In this document: piece by piece, positions 7,957-15,678 of the stretch
Layout of the letters: every line of letters begins with the position of its first letter
How positions within the stretch are numbered: position 1 is the first letter of the stretch
Translations under genes and position numbers: made by a program
Assembly: GCA_002159155.1 (NCBI GenBank)
Contig: LZRQ01000026.1
Coordinates: forward strand, 1-36,660
DNA from: Firmicutes bacterium ZCTH02-B6
GTDB lineage: Bacteria > Bacillota > Limnochordia > Limnochordales > ZCTH02-B6
DNA: 36,660 bases
Direction: 5' to 3'
Notes under the pieces: model-generated
The model's database searches: none
Seen by the model: only the letters and a program-made list of their open reading frames with translations
What the model was told of the DNA's origin: nothing

Positions 7957-9152
7957 CGAGTAAACAAGCTCGATCTGTGCTCATGGTGCTGCCCTATCTG
8001 GAGACCGGGGGCACCGAGCGGCACGTTCTTGCCCTGGCCCAGGGGCTGCAGGGTGAAGTCGCTCTTGGACTTCTGGCGCCCCCAGGACCGCTGCTGAACG
8101 AGTTCCTGGGTCTAGGCGTTACTTACCGCCCTTTCCCGCGCCTCGAGCAGGGTGGGCTGCAGGGAATCCGGGCGTTTCGCCGCGGGCTGCGGGAGCTGCT
8201 CCGCGAGTTGTCTCCTGATGTCATTCACGTGCATGCCGGTGCAGAGCTGGCGCTCCTGGTGCGGACCGTCACCCGTTCCGTTCCCGTGGTGCTGACGATC
8301 CATGCCTTCCATGGACGGCATGCAGACGCGAACTATCGGCTGGCCGCCCGCTTGGCGCGCCTTGCACGGGTTGACCGGGTAATTGCGGTGGCGGAGTCTG
8401 AGGCCCAGCGGCTGCGGCAAGGGGGGCTGCGGGAGCCGACCCTCAAAATTGTCTACAACGGGGTGCCGGACCGCTGGGCCACGCTGGATGGTACGCAAGT
8501 GGACGCGTACGGCCCTGCGGGCGACGACCTGGAGCACCCTGAGCCAGTAAACGCCCTGGCCATCGACTGGCAGCGGGAGCTGGGCTGGCCCGAGCGGGCT
8601 CCGGTCGTGGGTGCTGTGGGGCGGTTGGAGGCCCCGAAAGGCTTTGACCTGCTCATCGAGGCCTTTGCGCGCCTGGATCCCGCGGACTATCCGTCACCCC
8701 CGCGCCTTGTGGTCGTGGGTGACGGCTCTGAGCGCGAGGCGCTCGAACGCCAGGCTCGGGAGCTGGGCCTGGGGGACAGGGTTTATTTCGCCGGCTTCCG
8801 AGGCGACAGCTGGAGGGCATTCGGAGGGTTTGACGTAACGGTCATCCCGTCGCGCCAGGACGGTCTGCCGCTGGTGTGCCTGGAAGCCATGGCGGCTGGT
8901 TGCCCAGTCATCGCCTCTGACGCCGGTGGGCTGCCGGAGATGGTGGCGGACGGGGTTACGGGTCTTGTCTTCAGAGCCGAAGATGTCGGGGCTTTAACGA
9001 GCGCCCTTGCGCGACTGCTAAAAGACCCCGCGCTGGCCCGGCGGATGGGCCAGGCGGGGCGGGCCAGGTTCCTTGAAGAGTTCCAGCTGGGGCGCATGGT
9101 AGACCGCACTCGGGCAGTCTACGCCGAGGCGATTGCGGCGAGGCTCGGCTGA
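7953..9152 (+). CDS. GT4 family glycosyltransferase
   Basis: A 399-residue GT-B retaining glycosyltransferase, last of the polysaccharide block. The N-terminal half has LPYLETGGTERHVLAL, the glycine-rich acceptor loop, and DVIHVHAG. The C-terminal half has GAVGRLEAPKGFDLLIEAF, VVVGDGSEREALERQA and SRQDGLPLVCLEAMAAGCPVI up to SDAGGLPEMV. The EX7E motif has Asp303 instead of the first Glu, with the second Glu at 311, a conservative change. ATG 7953 overlaps the previous stop; the frame is open upstream but only inside the preceding gene. It is unlike the truncated GT4 at 1878, so it is not simply a second copy. Product linkage unknown. Confidence 0.9.
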   Translation: MTSKQARSVLMVLPYLETGGTERHVLALAQGLQGEVALGLLAPPGPLLNEFLGLGVTYRPFPRLEQGGLQGIRAFRRGLRELLRELSPDVIHVHAGAELALLVRTVTRSVPVVLTIHAFHGRHADANYRLAARLARLARVDRVIAVAESEAQRLRQGGLREPTLKIVYNGVPDRWATLDGTQVDAYGPAGDDLEHPEPVNALAIDWQRELGWPERAPVVGAVGRLEAPKGFDLLIEAFARLDPADYPSPPRLVVVGDGSEREALERQARELGLGDRVYFAGFRGDSWRAFGGFDVTVIPSRQDGLPLVCLEAMAAGCPVIASDAGGLPEMVADGVTGLVFRAEDVGALTSALARLLKDPALARRMGQAGRARFLEEFQLGRMVDRTRAVYAEAIAARLG

Positions 9153-9212
9153 CGCTAGCGGAACGTCAACGAGCCGTTTGGCGGCAGAAAGAGCTCTGGC
9201 TCAGGGCGGCGT

Positions 9213-9518
9213 TTACCCTTCGAGTTGCGCCTCTACCGCCTTGATTTTGTCCTCCATCGTGGCCGTCTTGTCTCGCCGGTCGTCGATCTTGATCACCGAC
9301 GAGATGCGGCCTGCGCCCATGGCAGCGACGGCGTCGTGCATGCGAATGATGCATTCGAAGATCTCTCGCAGGTCGCCCTCGATGGTGGTGAACATGGGGT
9401 CGAGGCGGTAGCGCAGATTGGGATATTCCCGGAGCACCTTCTCTGCCGCCGCCACATAGCGGCGGACGCTGGTTTCGCCCGTCCCGATGGGCGCGATGCT
9501 GACCGCGACAATGGCCAC
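9213..9518 (-). CDS. MTH1187 / thiamine-binding-like protein (DUF77 family)
   Basis: A 101-residue ferredoxin-like alpha/beta protein of the MTH1187/YkoF-type family (PF01910). Some members bind thiamine or related ligands and form tetramers. The family pattern is visible: MAIVAVSIAPIGTGETSVRRYV at the start, RYRLDPMFTTIEGD in the middle (TTIEG is characteristic) and MGAGRISSVIKIDDRRDK near the end. The ribosome binding site on the minus strand, AGGAGGG, is about 7 nt before ATG 9518. It is divergent from the DUF763 gene and convergent with the polysaccharide block. It carries no transporter partner here, so its ligand is unresolved. Confidence 0.87.
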   Translation of the reverse strand: MAIVAVSIAPIGTGETSVRRYVAAAEKVLREYPNLRYRLDPMFTTIEGDLREIFECIIRMHDAVAAMGAGRISSVIKIDDRRDKTATMEDKIKAVEAQLEG

Positions 9519-9656
9519 ACAGATCCCTCCTAAGACTCAATCTGGTGTCCAACCAGTGAGTTCGTGGCTGGGTGTGCGGTCCCTGCCATCAAGGGCCGAA
9601 GCGGCCTGCTTGTGGTAGACTGAAGCCGAGACGATACCGAGAGCGAGGGCCGGCCT

Positions 9657-10766
9657 GTGCGTACAGGCGTCGTCCAGTCACCCCTGCATACCGGCCATTG
9701 CCCGCCGTGGCTGTTCGAGCGCATGCGGCAGTTGTCGGCGGCCATCATTGAGGCCATTGTGCACGCCTTCGGGCCGCAGGAGGTGCTTGCGCGCCTCGCC
9801 GATCCCATCTGGTTTCAAGCCTTTGGCAACGTCCTCGGCTTCGACTGGCACTCGTCGGGTTTGACGACGGTCGTATGCGGGGCCATCAAGGAAGGGCTGG
9901 CCGAGCGCCAGGGGGACCTGGGCATCTTCGTGGCCGGCGGCAAGGGCCGGGCCTCCCGCAAGACGCCGCAGGAGATCGAAGCGGCCGCGGAGCGCTTTGG
10001 CCTCGGGGTGGACGTGGCGGGGTTGCAGTATGCCAGCCGCATGGCGGCCAAGGTGGACAACAACGCGCTGCAGGACGGGTTCCAGCTTTACCACCACATG
10101 TTCGTCTTCACCGCCGACGGCACGTGGTGCGTCATCCAGCAGGGGATGGACGAATCGAGCCGCTACGCCCGCCGCTACCACTGGTTGAGCCGGGGGCCGG
10201 AAGATTTCGTCCTCGAACCCCACAGCGGCATACTTGGCGACGGCAGCCGGGATGTGCTGAACCTCGTAGCCCGGGAGTCGGAGGCCGTGCGCCAGGCGTC
10301 GACGGAGCTGGTGACGGATCCCAAGGAAGTGTTGCGGGTGCTGCGGGAGATCCACGCCGGCCGCTACACCAAATTGCTCACGTTGCCTCCGGGCCATGCG
10401 GTGCCCGATGCCGACCGGCTGGACAGGATCCTGTACCAGATTTACGAGGTGAAACCGGAAACCTACCGGGACTTGGTGGGGTTGTCCGGCGTGGGCGCCA
10501 GCACCCTCCGGGCGCTGGCCATGGTGGCCGAAGTCGTCTACGGCGCCAAGCCCAGCCGCGAGGACCCGGTGCGCTATAGCTTCGCCCACGGTGGCAAGGA
10601 CGGCCACCCGCGCCCCGTCAACCGGCGGGATTACGATACCTCTATTCGCGTGCTGCAACAGGCCATCGAGCAGGCGCGCCTCGGAAACCGGGACAAGCTA
10701 GAGACCTTGCGGCGCCTGGCCAAGTGGGAACAGCGGGTTGGGTCACCCTCTACACCCTCTAGTTGA
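9657..10766 (+). CDS. DUF763 domain protein
   Basis: A 369-residue protein that I recognise as DUF763 (PF05559), found in archaea and many thermophilic bacteria and of unknown function. Visible marks are RTGVVQSPLHTGHCPPWLFERM at the N-terminus, FGNVLGFDWHSSGLTT, an FVAGGKGRASRKTP segment, QLYHHMFVFTADGTWCVIQQGMD and RYHWLS. Near residue 280, LVGLSGVGASTLRALAMVAEVVYG looks like a helix-hairpin-helix, suggesting contact with nucleic acid, followed by YSFAHGGKDGHPRPV. Start GTG 9657 gives the usual family N-terminus, but no good ribosome binding site is seen (GCGAGGGC upstream at best). It stands alone, convergent with the peptide-transporter genes. Confidence 0.88.
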   Translation: MRTGVVQSPLHTGHCPPWLFERMRQLSAAIIEAIVHAFGPQEVLARLADPIWFQAFGNVLGFDWHSSGLTTVVCGAIKEGLAERQGDLGIFVAGGKGRASRKTPQEIEAAAERFGLGVDVAGLQYASRMAAKVDNNALQDGFQLYHHMFVFTADGTWCVIQQGMDESSRYARRYHWLSRGPEDFVLEPHSGILGDGSRDVLNLVARESEAVRQASTELVTDPKEVLRVLREIHAGRYTKLLTLPPGHAVPDADRLDRILYQIYEVKPETYRDLVGLSGVGASTLRALAMVAEVVYGAKPSREDPVRYSFAHGGKDGHPRPVNRRDYDTSIRVLQQAIEQARLGNRDKLETLRRLAKWEQRVGSPSTPSS

Positions 10767-10893
10767 GGGGGCGATTCCGTCTCTTTGTGCTTGCAGTCGT
10801 GTGTATACAGTATACAAGAGCTCCAGCTTGAACCTCATATCGCGGGTTATACCCCCCTTGTCCCCAAGCAGGCACGGGTATGGAGTTCTGTGC
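10767..10893. other. Intergenic space between convergent genes, with an embedded palindrome
   Basis: The 127 bp separate the DUF763 stop from the minus-strand permease stop. No T-tract terminator was found. A short CCCTC/GAGGG hairpin at about 10756-10770 is weak. The main structure is the perfect palindrome described separately. Confidence 0.4.
10802..10816. promoter_or_regulatory. Perfect operator-like palindrome TGTATACAGTATACA
   Basis: Seven bases, TGTATAC, are followed by one base and their exact reverse complement. The TGTATAC half-site is the kind bound by GntR-family dimers. It lies between two genes that converge on it, where an operator is not expected. TATACA inside it could be a -10 hexamer but has no -35 at correct distance. 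It may be the leftover control site of a lost gene. Confidence 0.5.
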
Positions 10894-11814
10894 TCACGTC
10901 TTTGTGCGCGGGTCCAGCGCATCCCGCAGGCCGTCGCCCAGGAGGTTGAAGGCGTAGACGGTGATGAGGATCGCCACCCCGGGTGCGAACACCAGGTGCG
11001 GGGCGATGTAGATGTACTGCCGGGCGTAATTCATCATGGAACCCCAGGTGGGCGTGGGCGGTTGGGCGCCCAGGCCCAGGAAGGAGAGAGCCGTCTCCGC
11101 CATGATGGCGCCGGCGATACCCATGGTCAGGCTCACGATGATGGGCGCCGTCACTTGTGGCAGGATATGGCGAAACACGATGCGCCCGGTGGAGCAGCCG
11201 ATGGCCCGGGCGGCTTCGACGAATTGCTCTTCCCGGATGGTGAGCACCTGCCCGCGGATGAGCCGGCACATGTCGGCCCAGCCAACGAAACCGAGGGCGA
11301 TGAAGACGGTGTAGATACCGGGGCCAATGGCTACGGCGATGGCGATGGCCATAAACAGGCTCGGCAGGGCGTCGACGACTTCCGACAGCCGCATGACCAG
11401 CATGTCGACCCACGTACCGGCAAAGTAGCCGGCCAGGGCGCCGAGGCCGACCCCGAGGACCAGGGTGACGACGCGGGAGGTAAGACCGACCGTGAGGGAA
11501 ATGCGGGCCCCGTGCACGATGCGGCTGAACACATCCCGCCCCGACGCGTCCGTCCCCAGCCAGTGCTCCTTGCTGGGCGGCTGCAGGCGGTTGCGCAGGT
11601 TGTAGTCGGTGACGGGGTCGTAGGGCGCGAGCCAGGGGGCAAAGATGGCCACGAGCGACAAGAAGAGCACGAGTACAAGGCCGGCCATCGCCACCCGGTC
11701 CCGCCGCAGCCGCCGCCAGGCCAGCGCCAGTTGGGTTTCGCCCAGGTACACGTTTCCTGCCGCTGCCGTTTCCGTGGCCGTCATGAGGTTGCTGGATGGC
11801 TTGCGAGCCGTCAT
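10894..11814 (-). CDS. Dipeptide/oligopeptide ABC transporter permease (DppC/OppC type)
   Basis: Inner-membrane subunit of a peptide or nickel-type ABC importer. About 306 residues with the OppC N-terminal helix (RRDRVAMAGLVLVLFLSLVAIFAPWLAPYDP), the HWLGTDASGRDVFSRIVHGARISL signature and the EAA loop that docks the ATPase (EEQFVEAARAIGCSTGRIVFRHILPQ). It ends LLGDGLRDALDPR, typical of DppC. Minus-strand ATG 11814 is preceded by GGGAGGAC about 9 nt away; the frame is open further upstream but that part looks noncoding. The partner permease ends 145 bp upstream. No ATPase gene follows, since the next gene runs in the opposite direction. Confidence 0.92.
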   Translation of the reverse strand: MTARKPSSNLMTATETAAAGNVYLGETQLALAWRRLRRDRVAMAGLVLVLFLSLVAIFAPWLAPYDPVTDYNLRNRLQPPSKEHWLGTDASGRDVFSRIVHGARISLTVGLTSRVVTLVLGVGLGALAGYFAGTWVDMLVMRLSEVVDALPSLFMAIAIAVAIGPGIYTVFIALGFVGWADMCRLIRGQVLTIREEQFVEAARAIGCSTGRIVFRHILPQVTAPIIVSLTMGIAGAIMAETALSFLGLGAQPPTPTWGSMMNYARQYIYIAPHLVFAPGVAILITVYAFNLLGDGLRDALDPRTKT

Positions 11815-11959
11815 CGTTGCGTGTCCTCCCGTCCGCCTTTTCCCTGTCCGCCTTTCCACCCGTCCGCCTTTACAGCGCGGTTCCAAGTTGGGCGGTTGAC
11901 AAGCTGGTCGCAACGTACGTGGATTCATCCCAGGCGGTTTTGTCTGATGTTCTCGGGCC

Positions 11960-12886
11960 TCAGTCATACCGCACCCGCGGGTCAATGAGGACGTACAAGC
12001 CGTCCAACAGCACGTTGACGCCTACAAACACCACCGCCTGGAACAAAAACGCCCCCATGACCACCGGCAGGTCCCGGGCGAACACGGCGTCCAGCGTGTA
12101 GCTGCCGATGCCGGGCAGGGCAAAGATGGTTTCCGTCAATGCCGATCCGACCAGCAGGCTCCCCAAGGACCCGCCCAGGGCGGTGACGATGGGAATCATC
12201 GCGTTGCGCAGGGCGTGCTTGTACACGATCACCCGCTGGCTCAAGCCTTTGGCCCGGGCGGTGCGGATGTAGTCCTGGTCCAGCACTTCGAGCACTACGG
12301 CCCGCGACAGCCGCGCCTGAAACGCGGCGATGTTGGTGCCGAGCACGACGGCGGGCAAGAGGTAATGGCGCCAACTCCCGTCGCCGATGCCCGAAACCGG
12401 CAGCCATCCGAGCCACACGCCGAAGATGTACTGCAGCGCCAGCCCCTGGAAAATGACGGGCGTGCAGACGCCGATGAGCGACACGTTGCGCAAGGCGGCG
12501 TCAATCCAGGTGCCTTTATGGACCGCCGCCCACACGCCAGCGGGGATGCCCAGCGCTACGGCGATGGCCAGGGAGTACAGCGACAGCCGCAGCGTCACGG
12601 GAAACCGCGCCTGGATGCTCTCCGTAATGGACCGGCGATTCAGGAACGAGCGGCCCAGGTCGCCTTTGAGCGCCCGGCCAACCCACGTCGCGTACTGGAT
12701 GGGCAGGGGCTTGTCCAAGCCCAGCTCCGCCCGGATGAGGGCCACCGTCTCAGGGGAAGCGCGCTCGCCCACCACCGAGAGCACCGGGTCCCCGGGCACG
12801 ATGAAAAACAGGATAAAGGTGAATAGCGATACGCCAAACAGCACCGGCACCACCAGCAAGAGGCGCCGGATGAAGTAGCGCGACAT
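11960..12886 (-). CDS. Dipeptide/oligopeptide ABC transporter permease (DppB/OppB type)
   Basis: A 308-residue permease with six predicted membrane helices that forms the translocation path with the DppC-type subunit. Marks are YFIRRLLLVVPVLFGVSLFTF at the N-terminus, the PGDPV segment, GLDKPLPIQYATWVGRALKGDLGRSF, and the EAA loop DYIRTARAKGLSQRVIVYKHALRNAMIP. The C-terminal ETIFALPGIGSYTLDAVFARDLPVVMG is diagnostic of DppB. ATG 12886 (minus) follows GGGAGGAC, the same spacer style as its neighbour. It sits between the binding protein (13025) and the DppC-type gene, all on the minus strand, as one operon. Confidence 0.93.
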   Translation of the reverse strand: MSRYFIRRLLLVVPVLFGVSLFTFILFFIVPGDPVLSVVGERASPETVALIRAELGLDKPLPIQYATWVGRALKGDLGRSFLNRRSITESIQARFPVTLRLSLYSLAIAVALGIPAGVWAAVHKGTWIDAALRNVSLIGVCTPVIFQGLALQYIFGVWLGWLPVSGIGDGSWRHYLLPAVVLGTNIAAFQARLSRAVVLEVLDQDYIRTARAKGLSQRVIVYKHALRNAMIPIVTALGGSLGSLLVGSALTETIFALPGIGSYTLDAVFARDLPVVMGAFLFQAVVFVGVNVLLDGLYVLIDPRVRYD

Positions 12887-13024
12887 GCGTCCTCCCTTTC
12901 TGCCGCCGACAGGCGCCACCCCGCCGGCGGAGCAGGCGCCAACAGACAACGGCGTCCGTCGGCCACCTGGCTCCGCCGGCAGGGCCCGACATCAAAGGCC
13001 GGCAGGTACTCCCGGGGCCAGGAG

Positions 13025-14665
13025 CTACTCCACCAACCAGATGCCGGTCATCTTGTCGGCGTTGAAGATGCGGTAAAGCTGGTACCCCCGCACTTCCGGC
13101 CGGGTGACGACCCACGTCTGGCCGTAGAACAAGAACACTCGCGGCGCCTGCTCGAGGACCAAGTCCTCAATCTGGTGGTACAACGCGATCCGCTCATCCC
13201 GGTCGGCCGTCCGCTGGGCCAGCTCGATGAGGCGGTCCACCTCCGGGTGGCTGAAGCTGGTCCGGTTTCCGCCGGCGCCGAAGTTGTCGCTGTGGAAGAG
13301 CGGGTACAGGTAATTCTCCGCTTCCGGGTAGTCCGCACCCCAGGAGGCGTAGAAGGCGTCGATGGCGTTGCGGGTCGTGTCGGCCAGCATGGCGCTGAAG
13401 TCCCGCAGCACGATCTCCATACGGATGCCCGCCGCAGCCATCATCTGCTGGATGGGTTCAAACAGCTGCACGTTGACGTCGGAGTTGGCCATGTGCACTT
13501 CAAACGTGAGGCCGTTTGCGTACCCCGCCTCCGCCAACAGCTGCCGGGCCTTCTCCGGGTCATAGCCGTAGCCCACCAGGTCCTCCCGGTGGCCATCCAG
13601 TCCGGGCGGGATGGGCCCTTTCGCTGGAATCCGGGTGTCCTTGACCACGGTTTCCGCGAGCAGCTCCCGGTCCACGGCCCAGCTCACCGCCTGGCGCACC
13701 CGCACGTCGTCAAAGGGCGGCCGGGTGGCGTTGAGGCCGATGAAGTACAGCCAGAGGTTGTTTTGGGTCTGGATGTAGTCGCGGTAGCGGGGGTCGTTGC
13801 GGAAACGCGGCAGGTCCGCCGCGGACAGGCCCACCGCGTGCAGAGTGCCCGCCTCGAACTCCGCGATGAGGGTCGCCTGGTCGCTGATGACCCGGTACAC
13901 GATGCCGTCCAGGTACGGCCGGCCGGCGTGGTAGTCCTCGTGGGCCCCGAGCACAATCCGGTCGCCGGGGTTGAAGCTCACGAACTTGAACGGTCCTGTG
14001 CCCACCGGATTGAAGGCGTAGTCCGTGCGCGGGTCCGCGTACTTCTCGATTTCATTCCGGTCCACGATGTGGGCCGCGGGCATGCCCAGCATGCTCAGGA
14101 ACGGCGCGAAGGGTTCGGCCAGAGTGATCTGGATGGTGTACGGGTCGATGACGCGGATGCCGGAAACCTCGCTGGCTTGGCCGGCCATGAACTCCTTGGC
14201 CCCTTCGATGCGATCCAGCACCCACGTGCGGGGCGAGGCGGTATCCGGGTGCAACACTCTCTCGAAGGAGTACTTGACGTCCTCCGCCGTGAAGTGTTTG
14301 CCGTTGTGGAAGTAGGCGTTGTCGACCAGGTAGAAGGTGTACGTCCGGTTGTCCTCGCTGATCTCCCAGCGGGCGGCCAGGTTAGGGATGGGCCGCCCTT
14401 CCGTGTCAAATCCGATCAGGCCGTCGTAGAGCAGCGCGATGAGCATGCCGTCCACGGCCGCCACGGAGTACGCCGGGTCCAGGGTCGGCGGATCGTTGGC
14501 GATGGCCCCCATCCACGTGCCGCCATACTGCGGCGTTTCGGCGAGCGCATGTCCCGCGAGGAAGGCGCTCGTCACGAGGGCCAACACGGGTATGAGCGAA
14601 AGGCGCCACGGCCCGGGCATCGTGCGGCGAAACCTTTTAACCAGCAGCTGACCTAACCGTCGCAT
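13025..14665 (-). CDS. ABC transporter substrate-binding protein, family 5 (DppA/OppA type)
   Basis: A 546-residue extracytoplasmic solute receptor of the SBP_bac_5 family for peptides, nickel chelates or similar ligands. A basic N-terminus and hydrophobic core end at the type I cleavage site HALA/ET, near residue 42. No lipobox cysteine is present. Family marks are ANDPPTLDPAYSVAAVDG, LAARWEISEDNRTYTFYLVDNAYFHNGKHFTAEDVKYSFERV and GTGPFKFVSFNPGD. FDDVRVRQAVSWAVDRE, YDPEKARQLLAEAGY and HPEVDRLIELAQRTADRDERIALYHQIEDLV complete the fold. AAAGGAGT precedes ATG 14665 on the minus strand. It is the first gene of the transporter operon. The ligand is not evident from sequence. Confidence 0.92.
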   Translation of the reverse strand: MRRLGQLLVKRFRRTMPGPWRLSLIPVLALVTSAFLAGHALAETPQYGGTWMGAIANDPPTLDPAYSVAAVDGMLIALLYDGLIGFDTEGRPIPNLAARWEISEDNRTYTFYLVDNAYFHNGKHFTAEDVKYSFERVLHPDTASPRTWVLDRIEGAKEFMAGQASEVSGIRVIDPYTIQITLAEPFAPFLSMLGMPAAHIVDRNEIEKYADPRTDYAFNPVGTGPFKFVSFNPGDRIVLGAHEDYHAGRPYLDGIVYRVISDQATLIAEFEAGTLHAVGLSAADLPRFRNDPRYRDYIQTQNNLWLYFIGLNATRPPFDDVRVRQAVSWAVDRELLAETVVKDTRIPAKGPIPPGLDGHREDLVGYGYDPEKARQLLAEAGYANGLTFEVHMANSDVNVQLFEPIQQMMAAAGIRMEIVLRDFSAMLADTTRNAIDAFYASWGADYPEAENYLYPLFHSDNFGAGGNRTSFSHPEVDRLIELAQRTADRDERIALYHQIEDLVLEQAPRVFLFYGQTWVVTRPEVRGYQLYRIFNADKMTGIWLVE

Positions 14666-14816
14666 TCCATCCCCAACTCCTTTCCAAAAGGAATCGCTGA
14701 AGGGACATACTCAAGCCTTCAGGTGTGGTTGGCATGTGATATGAATTTTCAGATGACACCACCGATTTCCTTTCGCATCGTCTCACGAACGGTTGGGCTA
14801 CACGCATGCTCTCCGA

Positions 14817-14844
14817 TTTATAGGAATGTATTCGGATATGACGA
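14817..14844 (-). promoter_or_regulatory. Possible promoter for the peptide-transporter operon
   Basis: On the minus strand a good -10 (TATAAA, 14822-14817) is preceded at 16 bp by TCGTCA (14844-14839), matching TTGACA at four of six. It lies in an AT-rich intergenic region and would give a leader of about 145 nt before the substrate-binding protein. The -35 is poor, so this is tentative. Confidence 0.3.
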
Positions 14845-14877
14845 AAGAGTGACTTCACAGGGCGTAGAGTAAAAGCC

Positions 14878-15498
14878 GTGCATTTGACGAGCCAGCAGAG
14901 CTTGACGACGTCTATCCGAGTCTTGCCATACATCACCGTGTTGCGTTTCGATGACGCCAAGTGGCAGCTTGCCACCTACGTCCCACCCGCACCCGGCAAG
15001 CAATTGGACAGCGCAACGGTGGTCAGACCAGATGCGCAGGCAGAGGAGTTGACGCTGTACTTTGGTGGGCCGTGGTTTCACGGCTGGTGGAGCATCGGCG
15101 CACCCGAGCCTGGGACATACCAGTGGCGCCTGCGATACACCGATGGTTCGGTCGAGGAGGTTTCCATCTGGTTGCCGGAGTCGATATTCACAAGCATCGA
15201 GCGGCCGGTGCCCCTGACGCCTCTTGATGGGGACATCGTGAATACTACACAGCCGAGGTTGACTTTTCACGTTTCCGGAGGTGCCCAGGAAGTCTACGTC
15301 CGCCTACGCAAGAAGGATGCTCCACTCAGGGACGAACAGTGGTTTCGCGTGACCAGCCCCGGCGAGTTCCAGGTGCCACCCGGCGTTCTGGAACCGGGGG
15401 AGTCGTACGTGTGGATGGTACACACAATCAATGGTAAGCTTGCGTTCCCGTGGACAGAAGCCCAGTCGGATGAGTGGGAGTTCTCAGTGACCGAGTGA
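14878..15498 (+). CDS. Hypothetical protein with C-terminal Ig/fibronectin-like domain
   Basis: I do not recognise this 206-residue protein. Residues 1-100 look beta-rich (VLPYITVLRFDDAKW, ELTLYFGGPWFHGWWSIG, TYQWRLRYTDGSVEEVSIW). Residues about 108-206 read as one Ig- or FnIII-like sandwich: VPLTPLDGDIVNTTQPRLTF, then EVYVRLRKKD, GESYVWMVHTINGK and EWEFSV, a pattern common in cell-surface and carbohydrate-associated proteins. There is no signal peptide or membrane helix, and no cysteine. Start GTG 14878 is the earliest plausible start after the in-frame stop at 14839-14841; no clear ribosome binding site is seen. It is divergent from the peptide-transporter operon and followed by an MscS gene 180 bp away. 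Confidence 0.65.
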   Translation: MHLTSQQSLTTSIRVLPYITVLRFDDAKWQLATYVPPAPGKQLDSATVVRPDAQAEELTLYFGGPWFHGWWSIGAPEPGTYQWRLRYTDGSVEEVSIWLPESIFTSIERPVPLTPLDGDIVNTTQPRLTFHVSGGAQEVYVRLRKKDAPLRDEQWFRVTSPGEFQVPPGVLEPGESYVWMVHTINGKLAFPWTEAQSDEWEFSVTE

Positions 15499-15678
15499 AA
15501 CCCGCTGGGGGGACTGGTATGGTGAGTTGATCGTTGCGGGGGGGTCATGCCCCCGGATTTGTATATTCCACGGAGGTAAGGTCAGGAGCTTGAAGTAGGA
15601 ATGTGTCCACCGGTAGGGGAATCTTGGATGTGCACTCGTTGACAATTCCGCAGGTCGTAAGGGGCTGGAGGGGCTAAC

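Noticed and set aside
9130..9185. Imperfect hairpin after the last glycosyltransferase as terminator
   Set aside because: Only short interrupted pairing (CGGCT/AGCCG and GACG/CGTC with bulges) and no T tract.
9678..10658. Long open frame on the minus strand opposite DUF763
   Set aside because: It overlaps a recognised family on the other strand; the translation is rich in His, Arg, Gly and Pro and has no domain pattern, as expected for GC-rich antisense.
13175..14656. Long plus-strand frame opposite the peptide-binding protein
   Set aside because: Compositionally biased (Val, Arg, His, Gly) without motifs; the opposite strand encodes a full SBP family 5 protein.
15638..15665. TTGACA as promoter of the MscS gene
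   Set aside because: The -10 position reads GGGCTG or similar, which is not a usable hexamer.
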